Source: Lathyrus oleraceus (lineage: Eukaryota > Streptophyta > Magnoliopsida > Fabales > Fabaceae). Taken from it: a DNA stretch of 64,000 nucleotides. A program made the position numbers and the translations under genes. The stretch lies in the NCBI RefSeq assembly GCF_024323335.1, contig NC_066580.1:440281351-440345350 (forward strand), written 5' to 3'. This document shows, piece by piece, positions 12,001 through 21,900 of this stretch. Positions within the stretch are counted from its first letter, which is position 1. Each line of letters begins with the position of its first letter. The notes under the pieces are model-generated. The model did not search any database, had not been told where the DNA came from, and saw only the letters and a program-made list of their open reading frames with translations.

Positions 12001-12414
12001 GAGGTGGATGGCGAGATCCACGAAACCCTGTGCCAGGCATTCGAGACTGTGGCATTAAAAGGTGTAGCTTGTGCAGAGCAGAGGAAGCCAGGTGCTTCAA
12101 TATCATCGTACAAGCAAGCCAAAGAGGTTGTTGACTCCGGTAAGGCTGAAGGCTGGGGCAAGATGGTTGACTTGCCTGTAAAAGAAGACAAGTTCGGCAT
12201 TGGGTACGAGCCTCTCGCAGCAGAGCAGCATGTACAAGCAGGTCCGAGCACCTTCACCAGCGCTGGGCTGATGAACCATGGAGACGTCTTTGCTACTGAT
12301 GGTGAAAATAGTGGTTGTGATTTGGATGTCTGGGTCCGCCCTTGTGCACCAGGCGAGGTCATCAACAATTGGACGGCAGAAGATGTAGTCCAAGTTACTC
12401 TACTGACAGAGTAA
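9067..12414 (+). CDS. gag-pro: Ogre-1 Gag-protease polyprotein (unspliced product)
   Basis: An intact frame of 1115 codons from ATG 9067 to TAA 12412. The N-terminus is a Gln/Glu-rich coiled coil (MDQVQAELAEMRASM). The retrotransposon Gag core is at about residues 170-310, with the phrases WMYFFQDSLSGASLDWY and FKEYAQRWRELAARVQPP. A glutamine-rich low-complexity stretch (CAA/CAG repeats) spans 10228-10309. A zinc-knuckle-like motif follows at residue 467 onward (C-x2-H-x5-H-x4-C, variant of CCHC). The aspartic protease has its active DTGSS at 11641-11655 (residue 859) and a C-terminal LLGRPWIH signature. Gag packages the RNA and protease cleaves the polyprotein. The stop codon overlaps the intron donor, so this protein comes from unspliced RNA; splicing would extend it into RT-INT. 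Confidence 0.92.
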   Translation: MDQVQAELAEMRASMAQFIHMMQGVAQGQEELRAMVQRQEATLPPPNQPLQEGNPVPEVPAAAIPVNNYAVGEELRGIRVDGQPIAPDVVSPRVIHAPVRNRIPIVDRQEDLFTMLSEDDNMLGRNDARDRKVEALAEKIRAMECQNSLGFDVTNMGLVEGLRIPHKFKAPSFDKYNGTSCPRTHVQAYYRKISAYTDDEKMWMYFFQDSLSGASLDWYMELKRDSIRCWRDLGEAFLRQYKHNMDMAPTRTQLQSLCQKNNESFKEYAQRWRELAARVQPPMLERELTDMFISTLQGVYMDRMGSCPFGSFSDVVICGERTESLIKAGRIHDTGSSSSSKKPFSGAPRRREGETNAVQHRGSAYRANNRDQYRPIAAVTIPAPQPRPQQQQRVQQQQPQQQPQQQQQQQQRPFQPRQRLQADRRFDPLPMSYAELLPELLRLGLVELRTMATPTVLPPGYDANVRCDFHSGAPGHHTERCRALQHKVQDLIDSKAINFSPVPNVVNNPMPQHGGRRVNNIEDGEAEDLVVNVEDVQTSLLVVKGRLLKGGVDPGCDEDCVGCSESTNGCDQLKAGIQRLIDEGCLQFSRATRDIGAVSTVTIFYKPAEGRGRGAVSAPTTSNTPVTIPTPVTIRAPVTIVAPGRRQIENSRAVPWSYDNAYRRDRRAGNQTRPVAQTPVTISAPVRIPAVTSPVVDNVGGQGGFTRSGRLFAPQPLRDAAAESSARAKGKQTMVDEEPAQKEAEGSFQKDVEEFMKIIKKSDYKIVDQLNQTPSKISILSLLMCSEAHRDALLKMLNMAYVPQEISVNQLEGVLANVSTRHGVGFTDLDLTPEGRNHNKALHITMECKGAVLSHVLVDTGSSLNVLPKQILKKIDVEGVVLTPSDLIVRAFDGSKRSVFGEVTLPVKIGPETFDIVFYVMDIQPAYSCLLGRPWIHAAGAVSSTLHQKLKYVWNGQIVTVCGEEEILVSHLSSFKYVEVDGEIHETLCQAFETVALKGVACAEQRKPGASISSYKQAKEVVDSGKAEGWGKMVDLPVKEDKFGIGYEPLAAEQHVQAGPSTFTSAGLMNHGDVFATDGENSGCDLDVWVRPCAPGEVINNWTAEDVVQVTLLTE

Positions 12415-12659
12415 TTTTCTTTTGTTTTTATCATTTTGCATGAAAACCCTACGTTCTGCCCAAGGCGTAGTGGTTCATTGTAGGGCCACATCATGTTCAC
12501 AATGTTTATAAATAAAGGACGTTTTTCAATCAAATTTTGAGATCTTTGTCTTTCTATTTTCGGTTTTCCACTTTTTCAAAAAATAAAATGGCAATGTTTT
12601 TGTTTTTTGTGACTTTATTGAAATCTTTTTCTAAAAAAAACAAAACATTAAACATGCAG
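12411..12659 (+). other. Ogre intron between protease and RT (GT...AG, 249 bp)
   Basis: The donor reads ACAGA|GTAATT and the acceptor ACATGCAG|AAGTGA after a T/A-rich tract. The intron's own GTAA supplies the in-frame TAA that ends Gag-Pro. Removing 249 bases (3 x 83) drops that stop and joins the phase-2 codon in the same frame as pol, with no further stop until the frameshift at 13807. An intron here is an established property of Ogre. Element B has the same donor and acceptor layout (37470-37682, 213 bp = 3 x 71). An element in which the intron is retained or removed can set the Gag to Pol ratio. Confidence 0.85.
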
Positions 12660-15600
12660 AAGTGATCTTTTGGCACCCACTGTGAACGACTCTGTTATGG
12701 CTCAGTATGATTTCAACAATCCCATCTACCAAGCTGAAGAGGAGAGTGAGGAAGACAGTGAACTCCCTGCAGAATTGGTCAGACTACTGAAGCAAGAGGA
12801 AAGGGTCATCCAACCTCATCAGGAAGAGTTGGAAGTCGTCAATCTGGGTACTGAGGACGCCAGAAAAGAGATCAAGATTGGAGCTGCTTTAGAAGACTCT
12901 GTCAAGAGGAGGCTAATCGAGATGCTGAAAGAATATGTGGAAATATTCGCCTGGTCATACCAAGATATGCCTGGGCTGGATACAGACATTGTGATGCATC
13001 GGTTACCTCTCCGAGAAGAGTGCCCGTCGGTCAAGCAGAAGCTTCGCAGAACTAGTCCTGATATGGCTGTCAAGATCAAGGAAGAGGTTCAAAAGCAGTG
13101 GGACGCAGGTTTCCTGGCTGTTACCAGTTACCCACCGTGGGTTGCCAACATCGTTCCAGTGCCAAAGAAGGATGGCAAAGTCAGAATGTGTGTCGATTAC
13201 CGGGATCTGAATAGGGCGAGTCCGAAAGATGATTTCCCATTACCTCACATCGATGTGTTGGTGGATAATACGGCTCAGTCCTCGGTATTCTCTTTCATGG
13301 ACGGTTTCTCAGGCTACAACCAGATCAAGATGGCGCCAGAGGACATGGAAAAGACGACATTCATTACACCTTGGGGCACGTTCTGCTATAAGGTTATGCC
13401 ATTTGGGCTGAAGAATGCCGGTGCTACCTATCAGAGGGCAATGACGACTCTCTTTCATGACATGATGCACAACAAAATCGAAGTGTACGTGGATGATATG
13501 ATTGCGAAGTCGCAGACGGAAGAGGAGCACCTGGTAAATTTGCAGAAGTTGTTTGACAGACTGGTCAAGTTCAAACTGAGGCTGAATCCGAACAAGTGCA
13601 CGTTTGGAGTGAGATCCGGGAAGCTCTTAGGCTTCATTGTCAGTGAGAAAGGGATTGAGGTAGATCCAGCTAAAGTCAAAGCTATTCAAGAGATGCCTGA
13701 ACCGAAGACGGAAAAGCAAGTCCGTGGGTTTTTAGGGAGGTTGAACTACATTGCAAGGTTCATATCTCATCTAACTGCCACATGTGAACCAATTTTCAAA
13801 CTACTCAAAAAAAAATCAGGCGATCAAATGGAATGATGACTGTCAGGAAGCTTTTGACAAAATCAAAGAATACTTGCAAAACCCTCCAATCCTGATTCCT
13901 CCAGTTCCTGGGAGACCACTGATCATGTACCTATCAGTCACCGAGACTTCGATGGGGTGTGTATTGGGTCAGCATGACGAGTCTGGTCGAAAAGAGCATG
14001 CCATATACTACCTAAGCAAAAAGTTTACCGACTGTGAAACAAGATATTCACTGCTCGAGAAAACTTGCTGTGCTTTGGCCTGGGCTGCTCGCCGACTAAG
14101 GCAGTATATGTTGAACCATACTACTCTGTTGATTTCTAGGATGGATCCAGTCAAATACATCTTTGAGAAGCCAGCTCTCACTGGACGTGTTGCCCGTTGG
14201 CAAATGATCTTAACAGAGTACGACATTCAGTACACGTCGCAGAAGGCCATCAAAGGTAGTATTCTGTCAGATTATCTCGCCGAACAACCGATCGACGACT
14301 ATCAGCCTATGATGTTTGAATTCCCTGATGAAGACATCATGTACTTGAAGATGAAAGATTGCGAAGAGCCGCTTGTTGAGGAAGGACCGGATCCTGACGA
14401 CAAGTGGACATTGATGTTTGATGGGGCTGTGAATATGAATGGTAATGGTGTTGGTGCAGTGCTGATCAATCCCAAAGGTGCTCATATACCTTTTTCTGCC
14501 AGACTGACTTTTGACGTCACCAACAATGAAGCTGAGTATGAGGCTTGTATCATGGGAATAGAAGAAGCCATTGATCTGAGGATCAAAACACTTGATATAT
14601 TTGGAGATTCAGCTCTAGTGATCAATCAGGTCAATGGAGATTGGAATACGAATCAGCCACATTTGATTCCGTACAGAGATTACACCAGAAGAATACTGAC
14701 GTTCTTCAAGAAGGTGAAGTTGTACCATGTCCCGCGAGACGAGAATCAGATGGCTGATGCCTTGGCTACTTTATCCTCTATGATAAAGGTTCATTGGTGG
14801 AATCAGGTGCCACATGTTGCTGTGAATCGACTCGAGAGGCCTGCATATGTGTTTGCAGCCGAGTCCGTTAATGCTATTGATGATAAGCCGTGGTATTATG
14901 ACATCAAGAACTTCCTCAAGACTCAAGAGTATCCTGAGGGTGCGTCGAAGAATGATAGGAAGACCTTGAGAAGGCTAGCTGGAAGCTTTTACTTGAATCA
15001 GGATGATGTGCTATACAAGAGGAACTTTGACATGGTTCTGCTCAGATGCGTGGATAGACACGAAGCAGACATGTTAATGCAAGAAGTGCACGAGGGTTCG
15101 TTTGGTACCCATGCTGGTGGTCATGCAATGTCGAAGAAATTGCTTAGAGCCGGATATTATTGGATGACTATGGAATCCGATTGCTTCAAATATGCTCGGA
15201 AATGCCATAAGTGTCAAATCTATGCCGACAAGGTGCATGTACCACCAAGCCCGTTGAATGTCATGAACTCGCCTTGGCCGTTCGCCATGTGGGGCATTGA
15301 CATGATTGGGAGGATAGAGCCAACTGCTTCTAATGGACATCGCTTCATCTTGGTTGCGATTGATTACTTCACCAAATGGGTGGAAGCAGTTTCCTATGCC
15401 AACGTCACCAAACAAGTGGTTGCTCGGTTCATCAAGAAAGAAATCATCTGTCGTTATGGAGTTCCCGAGAGAATCATCACTGACAATGGTTCGAATCTCA
15501 ATAACAAAATGATGAAAGACTTATGCAGAGATTTCAAGATTGAACATCACAATTCTTCTCCTTACAGACCAAAGATGAATGGTGCTGTAGAGGCAGCAAA

Positions 15601-16141
15601 CAAGAACATCAAGAAGATTGTGCAGAAGATGGTCGTTACGTACAAAGATTGGCACGAGATGTTGCCTTTCGCTTTGCATGGATACCGTACTTCAGTGCGT
15701 ACGTCGACTGGGGCAACCCCCTACTCCCTTGTATATGGTATGGAAGCAGTCTTACCAGTTGAGGTGGAGATCCCTTCTCTGAGGGTATTATTGGATGTCA
15801 AGCTGGACGAAGCCGAGTGGATTCGTACAAGGTTTAATGAGTTAAGCCTTATTGAAGAAAGACGTTTAGCAGCTGTTTGCCATGGGCAGTTGTATCAGAG
15901 AAGGATGAAGCGAGCCTTTGATCAGAAAGTGCGTCCTCGGACATTTCAAACTGGCGATCTAGTTTTGAAGAGGATCCTTCCTCCCGGTACAGATAACAGG
16001 GGCAAGTGGACTCCTAACTACGAAGGTCCATATGTTGTGAAGAAGGTCTTCTCCGGTGGAGCCTTGATGCTTACAACTATGGACGGTGAAGATTTTCCTT
16101 CCCCTGTCAACTCAGACGTAGTCAAAAAATACTTCGCGTAA
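12660..16141 (+). CDS. pol: Ogre-1 Pol: RT, RNase H, archaeal-type RNase H, integrase; one frameshift
   Basis: This is the second exon of the polyprotein. RT has YVDD at 13486-13497 preceded by the VPKKDGKVRMCVDYRDLN block. RNase H follows (GQHDESGRKEHAIYYLSKKF). A second, aRNH-type RNase H begins about 14400 (WTLMFDGAVNMNG ... NEAEYEAC). Integrase has an HHCC zinc domain at about 15050-15240 and a D-D-E triad at 15299, 15482 and 15590 (35 residues between the last two), then a GKW-containing C-terminal domain; TAA at 16139-16141. The frame breaks once at the A9 run 13807-13815, where one extra A shifts the frame by +1 between RT and RNase H. Everything else is open, so this copy is either freshly broken or a homopolymer sequencing error. 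It reverse-transcribes and integrates the element. Confidence 0.9.
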
Positions 16142-16150
16142 ATTGACCCG

Positions 16151-16343
16151 CTGGACAAAAAGAACAAAATAGTCCAGGCAAAAATGGGCATCCCGGCGAA
16201 CCAAAAAACAGAAAGAAAAGGTTCGGGCAAAAGTTAGGGATAAAAATGAAAAAAATCGTACACCCGGTAAGTCGAAAACCCGCAAGGGCGGCTTAGGCGA
16301 AAATGGGTATCCCGGTGGATTGAAAACCCGAAAGGGCGATCCA
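16151..16343 (+). other. Four tandem post-pol hairpins, two with GNRA tetraloops
   Basis: H1 16151-16177 (CTGGAC/GTCCAG). H2 16197-16225 (CGAACC/GGTTCG). H3 16268-16295: TAAGTC, bulge GAAAA, CCC, loop GCAA, GGG, C, GGCTTA. H4 16316-16343: TGGATT, bulge GAAAA, CCC, loop GAAA, GGG, C, GATCCA. Each is followed by GGC(A/G)AAA. The series starts 9 bases after the pol stop. The same hairpins recur after integrase in element B (36518-36593) and Ogre-2 (61889-62079) with compensatory changes. Confidence 0.75.
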
Positions 16344-16850
16344 GGCAAAAGAGGGATTAAAGCGAAGACTACAGTCTGAGTTATCTGTACTTCGTCATGC
16401 TTCGTCAGCTACCATCTCGACAGATGTAATCGGTCCAGTCAGTCTTCTCAGAAAGCAAGGAATTGGGAGGAAACTGATGATCTATGAGTTATAACAGAGT
16501 TGGGAAATAGTGGATGCCGTGTTCACATTGCCATTAGGATAGTTTATTTTCCTTTTGTGCGCAATTACCTCTTTCTAGGAATTGCTTCCCAATGTATTTG
16601 CCTCTTCAGGCACATTTTCAATCAATAAAAGTCGTTATTCAGATAAATTGCCCTTGTTTTACTTTTACTGTTTTGTTTGCAAAAACGTCCGATTTTTGAT
16701 AAACATTGCATATAAAAACATGAAGGCTAAACAATGACGTGCAGAAAGATTAAAACATTTGAAAATCATGTTGAATGTTGAGGACACTTGAGCGTATCTT
16801 GTCCATGTACTCCCTGGGGCATCTGTCGTTCCGATTCGCAGGTCGTCACC
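16344..16850 (+). other. Ogre-1 3' UTR, unique part
   Basis: No gene seen. It includes a conserved stretch reading ...CAATAAAAGTCG at about 16624, which contains AATAAA and has a diverged counterpart downstream of pol in Ogre-2 (minus strand, about 61600). It could be an internal poly(A)-like signal or chance. Confidence 0.35.
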
Positions 16851-17400
16851 TGTGAGTATTCTCCCCGGTAAGGTCGTCGCCTGTGAGCATTCTCCAGCAA
16901 TGCTTTCCCCAGACAGAATCATTACCCTAGCTATGGATTGTTCAAGCCTTCCCCAGCGAAGCAGTTATCTCTCCAGCAGAGTTTATCCTACCAGAGGATT
17001 GGATGAGTTATCGCGGCAGGTCGATATCCGCATCCCCAGCTAAGTTGATATTGCGGGTCGTCCCCGACGGAGTAGCAGTTATTCCCCAAGCAGTCTGTTT
17101 TATCTGAGGTTTGCATGAAGCCTCATCCCCAAAGAGTCGCCTGATTTAGCTTCCCCAGCGGAGTTTTTATTTCCCCAAGCGGAATTTTTGTGGGTTTGAT
17201 TGGGCTATCCCCAACAGGTTTCCCTTTGCTTTCCCCTAGCAGAGTTGATTCATTTCTCCCCAGCAAGTTGCCTTGTCTTCCCCTAGTGGAATGGTATTGT
17301 TGGTTCCCCCGGCAGCAGTTTGTTGCTTTCCCAGTGGATTTATCTTGAAGATTCCTCAGCACAGTCGTCCTGTGTATCTCTCCCCGCAGAGTTCTCATCA
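16850..17400 (+). repeat. Degenerate short repeats with CCCCAGCAGAG-like cores in Ogre-1 3' UTR
   Basis: About every 30-60 bases there is a variant of TCCCCAGCAGAGTCGCC, the 3' end of the primer tRNA (the reverse complement of the PBS). The best are 17126-17142 (TCCCCAAAGAGTCGCC) and, further on, 18132-18148 (TCCCCAGTAGAGTCGTC). The same class of motif fills the 3' UTR of Ogre-2 (60660-61010) and occurs in element B (35850-36050), in each case in the orientation of the element. No coding capacity that I believe. Confidence 0.6.
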
Positions 17401-17799
17401 TATTGCATTGCATATAGTAATCATTGCATCCTCAAACTGCGTAGCATTTCCATTCCATATGGAGCATTACGCCATAGAAAAAATTCAAACATATGCATTC
17501 ATGTGTTCGAAACCATATCAGACCGCACCCCCGGCAGAAGCGGATCATTTTATTCAACATCAGCACCAAGTCTGCTACCGTTGCTTCGACAGCATTCAGA
17601 TTTTGCTTATCCCCACAGAGGTTTATTTCCTCACCCGATGGTGACAGAGGTTTATTTCCTCACCCGATGGTGACAGAAGTTTGTTTCTCCCCAGTGAGAC
17701 TCCCAGCAAGCGATCAGCCTTGCTTCAACTTATCCCAGATTCTATTCTTGTGATACCAGTAAGTGTCACGTCAACACCCGCGTGTGTCTTCTTTGTTTT

Positions 17800-18120
17800 G
17801 GTGTCGGTAAACGCCATTGTTTCGGTGTCGGTAAACATCGAGTTCCACCCAGTCATCGGTAGATGTCTGGTCATTTTTTTGGTGTCGGTAAACGCCATTG
17901 TTTCGGTGTCGGTAAACATCGAGTTCCACCCAGTCATCGGTAGATGTCTGGTCATTTTTTTGGTGTCGGTAAACGCCATTGTTTCGGTGTCGGTAAACAT
18001 CGAGTTCCACCCAGTCATCGGTAAATGTCTGGTCATTTTTTTGGTGTCGGTAAACGCCATTGTTTCGGTGTCGGTAAACATCAAGTCTTTCCTTCAGTCA
18101 TCGGTAAATGTCTGATAATC
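17800..18120 (+). repeat. 81-bp minisatellite, about 4 copies
   Basis: GTGTCGGTAAACGCC starts at 17801, 17882, 17963 and 18044, exactly 81 bp apart. Each unit contains three TCGGTA subrepeats spaced 24, 28 and 29 bp. Two form hairpins with the constant loop CGGTAA: GGTGT/ACGCC (17800-17815) and CGGTGT/ACATCG. Because 81 is a multiple of three, the frame is open on both strands across the array, which is not evidence of coding. Confidence 0.9.
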
Positions 18121-18239
18121 CCCAACAGAAATCCCCAGTAGAGTCGTCTGTAAATGCCCTATCTGGTTTTCAGTTGCAAATATTTGTCTGTCTCTCACCA
18201 ATAAATTTCTCATCCCAGTCATCGGTAAATGTCTGGTCA

Positions 18240-18825
18240 TTCTTTTTGATGTCAGTAAACATCATCTTTCGATGTCGGTAAACATCGAGTCTCACCCAGT
18301 CATCGGTAAATGTCTGGTTATTCTTTGTTCTCTCGTTAATAAAATCAGAATCCCCCAGAAGTCGTCGGTAAACGTCTTGTCTGGTATCACCACAAAGATT
18401 TTGTTCCTCCCCAAGCGGAGATGCCATCGGTAAATGGCCCAGTTTCTTCGATATCGGTAAATATCGAATTCCCAGTTGCAGCAGCCATCGGTAAATGGTC
18501 TTGCTAAGTTGACATCGGTAAATGTCCAATTTCTTTGAAGCCACCATCGGTAAATGGTCTTGCTTCTTTTCTACATCAAATTTGTTTCCCAGCAGCCATC
18601 GGTAAATGGTCTGGCTGAAGTTGATATTGGTAAATATCAAGGTCCCGGTTTTAACCATCGGTAAATGGTTTGGTTTTTCAGAAGTTTGTTTTCTCCAGCC
18701 GCCATCGGTAAATGGTCGTGCTGAAGTTGATATCGGTAAATATCAAGGTTCCAGTTTCTTCAACCATCGGTAAATGGTTTTGCTTTTCTGAAGCTGTCAG
18801 GCAGTTTGTCATCGGTAAATGACGT
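18240..18825 (+). repeat. Array of mini-hairpins with constant loop CGGTAA and variable stems
   Basis: Stems read by eye: TGATGT/ACATCA (18247-18264, loop CAGTAA), CGATGT/ACATCG (18270), GCCAT/ATGGC (18423), TTCGATAT/ATATCGAA (18447-18468), GACAT/ATGTC (18511), ACCAT/ATGGT (18543), TTGATAT/ATATCAA (18621 and 18727), AACCAT/ATGGTT (18653 and 18762), GTCAT/ATGAC (18808-18823). Others have one G-T pair (18484, 18595, 18701). The loop stays the same while the stems differ and still pair. This continues the 81-bp minisatellite upstream. Confidence 0.8.
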
Positions 18826-18939
18826 GGTTCTCCTGTATTTTATCCAGTCGGTGCAAATTTCTACGGTTCTTTTGTATTCAATCCCTGTTTACCCTGAAAG
18901 TCTGACAGCAATCGCTATCATCCGTTCGGGTTCCCAGCT

Positions 18940-18956
18940 GATTGAATAGGGGCAGC
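18940..18956 (+). promoter_or_regulatory. Polypurine tract of Ogre-1
   Basis: GATTGAATAGGGGCAGC directly before the LTR start at 18957; it primes plus-strand synthesis. Ogre-2 (58962-58977) and element B (34587-34602) carry close variants on the minus strand, each touching the LTR start. Confidence 0.85.
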
Positions 18957-21900
18957 TGTAGCACCTCAAATTTGCACCTATCATTGTACATATCATTTCA
19001 TGTTAGGTCATAACATATCATAACCCATTGCACAGCATTTGCATTGTTCTCAGTTGCCTCAAGAGCAAGCAAGCCAGAATTAGGTCAAACTGATCAGGAG
19101 ATCAGTCCACCAATCAAGCAAGGATGTTTCTCAAGGAATCAAGGCCTTAGGGTTTGTCCAACAAGTTCACATGCCTTGGGGGTCTTTTTGAAGTGTTCAA
19201 GTCAAGGGTTGAAGGCTCAGATGTCATCAGTCAATGCAAAGCCAGGTCAGAAACCCTAGATAATCAACAGTCAATCAAACAGTGGATGGTGGCCATTCTT
19301 TTGGAATTTGGGCACCATGATCAATCATCAAGAGTTCATATGTTTTGGGACATCATTTGAAGTCAAGATTTCAAGGAACTAGGGTTTGGAACTCATCAGA
19401 AGTGCACAGTCAAGTCCAAAACCCTAGAAAGTCAAAGTTGGTCAACTGTGGTTGATTCTTTGGTTTTGATGGATGGAATGGTTTGAAGGAGCTTATTCAT
19501 GTCCTAATAGGCCTCATGTGTCATGGAAATCAACATCATGGAAGAAAATCAAGCCAATCAGAAATATTTCCAGAAATAGAAAGTGGACCTGTAATTTAAC
19601 TGCCAAAAATGGAAACTTCTTGATCTTAAACTTGCATCATGATACAAGCTCCAAATGAATTTTGGCCCAACATGAAAGTTGAAGATCTTGTTCTCCCATT
19701 TTCAAAAAGTCCAAGAACATCAAAATCCCATGTGTGGTTGTCAAGATATGATCAAATCATTTTCATCAATTTGTGAACTTCAAAGGGCCATATCTCCCAA
19801 ACCATAAGGCCAAATTTGGTGGGGTTTTTTCCTACAAACCACATTTTTCATCCTCTTTCCAAAAATATAAATTTCATGACCTAAAACCTTGCCAATCAAA
19901 ATGGCATTTTTGGACCTTTTTCATTAAAATTCAAAGTTTGACCAAACTTTGACTTTTTGCTTCTTTGACTTTTTCTTGACTTGGCCAATTGGGAATTGTT
20001 TTAGACCATATTTGAGACATGTTCCAAGTTTGAATTCATGGTCATACCACCATTGTACCACATTTTGGACCAAAAGTGCATAATTAGGCAAATGGTGCAA
20101 ATAGCTATACAAATGCAAGGCAAGTACAGCATTCTAGTACAGAATAGAAACAGCCTTTGCAAATGTCTGCTAGCAGCCTATGCCCAGCCCACTCGACCAC
20201 AAACATACCCCCATTTTCCATTTTTGTCCAAAATTAGCAAGTTGGCAATTACACTCATTCAAGCAAAACAAGTTTAGTACTTCCTAAACCAATGCTAAAC
20301 AGGTCATATAAAGAGGATTTTCTGCAGAAACCAACCCTAGTTTTTGCAGCCTCCACACAGAAAAATTGAGATACTCTCCTTCTTGCATTTGGCACGGTTG
20401 GGATTTTCTGTTCAAACCATCAAAGCACACGAGTCCCTCTTGTTTCCTTCATTATCTAGACAACATCTTGAGCACATTCTCATCATCATTTCTCAACTGA
20501 AACACTTTCCCTAGCTCTGCATCTTCAAGAACATTGTTAATGGCAGATATCGAGTTGGACCAGGCTATGTGTTCCTGAGCTAATTTTCTGCAAGCATTCA
20601 ACCTTTGGAAGCTGTGTGACTACCTGTTTCGAGCTATATCCATCAACCCACCACTGTTCCATCAACTTGCTTCAAAAACAAGTAAGTTTTCCATTACCTC
20701 CATTCTCCAATCCATGCCATGTGATATGTAGGTCCTTGTATGCTAGTTTCCATGCATTTTATTTCATTCAAAGTGGTGCTCTCATGATGGAGAAATTTGA
20801 ACTTTCATTCTCATACACAGTTAGGTTTTCCATCGATTTGGCTTGTATAGGGTGATTTAAGGAAAAGGGATAGCACATTCGTGTTGTAGGTTGCATATTG
20901 ATTCTATTGATGTGCTTGTTTGGTCATGCTGTTTGTTTTGAAAATTCGAGCTGCATAGTGATGATGAAAGCCCTGCTACTGTTTTGAAACCCTACTTTGC
21001 CCAGTATATGCACTCATGATTATGCTTGGATTGTTGTTAGTTGGTGTACATGCTAGTAATGTTTCATAGGTCAGGATTATTGAGGATTCTGTTTATATTT
21101 TGGTTGTTCACAATTGTTGGTTGATGTTAATGATGAACCTTGCTGTTACAAACCCTAGAGCTTGCCAGAATTTCTGCATGAATGTGTATGGTTGGTTGTT
21201 GTTGGGATGTGCATGAACATTGTTGTGTTATTGCCCTGCTGTTCACTATGTTGGAGTGTTGATTGCATGAAGCTACATGATGAAATATTGCTGTATCTAT
21301 TAAACCCTAGTTTAATTCCATTTTGTTTTCCCTCAGAATCATGCCTGCTGTTGTTTGTACTTGCATGAACTTGTTGCTATTGCTATGCTAACAGCCATGC
21401 TATAGATTGATGATGATTTTGATGAACATGAATTTCAAACCCTGCTGCTGTTAAACTACTTGCCCTGCCCAGAATTTTGATTGAATGTTATATTGGTGTG
21501 CTGCTGTTTAGATGTGCATGAGCATACTGTTTCATTGCCATGTTTGCTTGCCATGAAGTTTGTATTTTGTTTAAATGATGAGGAACATGGATGATGGATA
21601 TGAAGATGCTGTTACTACCCTGCTGTTATTTTGAATCTTATAATATCTGTCCTAAAAATCCATGAGATCATGAATGCTGTTGATTGCTTGATGAGTAAAC
21701 ATTGACAAATGCTATGCTGTTTGTGTATTTACTGTTTGATTCTGTTTAGATGTTGGCTGAATTTGTTTGAAGTTTACCATGAACCATGCTAGTTAAATCC
21801 TGCTACTGTTATGCTTGAATCATGAGTATGCCTAGAATTTTCTCGTGATCCATGTCTTGTTTTGTTGTTGGTTGGTGCTACACATGAAAACCTTGCTGCA

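Noticed and set aside
11934..12533. A 199-codon minus-strand frame overlapping the end of gag-pro.
   Set aside because: Antisense shadow of the protease region; the sense strand holds the intact Gag-Pro frame and splice donor.
17681..18115. Open frames on both strands across the 81-bp repeat that look like a repetitive protein (27-residue units).
   Set aside because: The unit length is a multiple of three, so any stop-free phase stays open through the array. No domain, and neighbouring copies of the family have 85-bp units that would break the frame.
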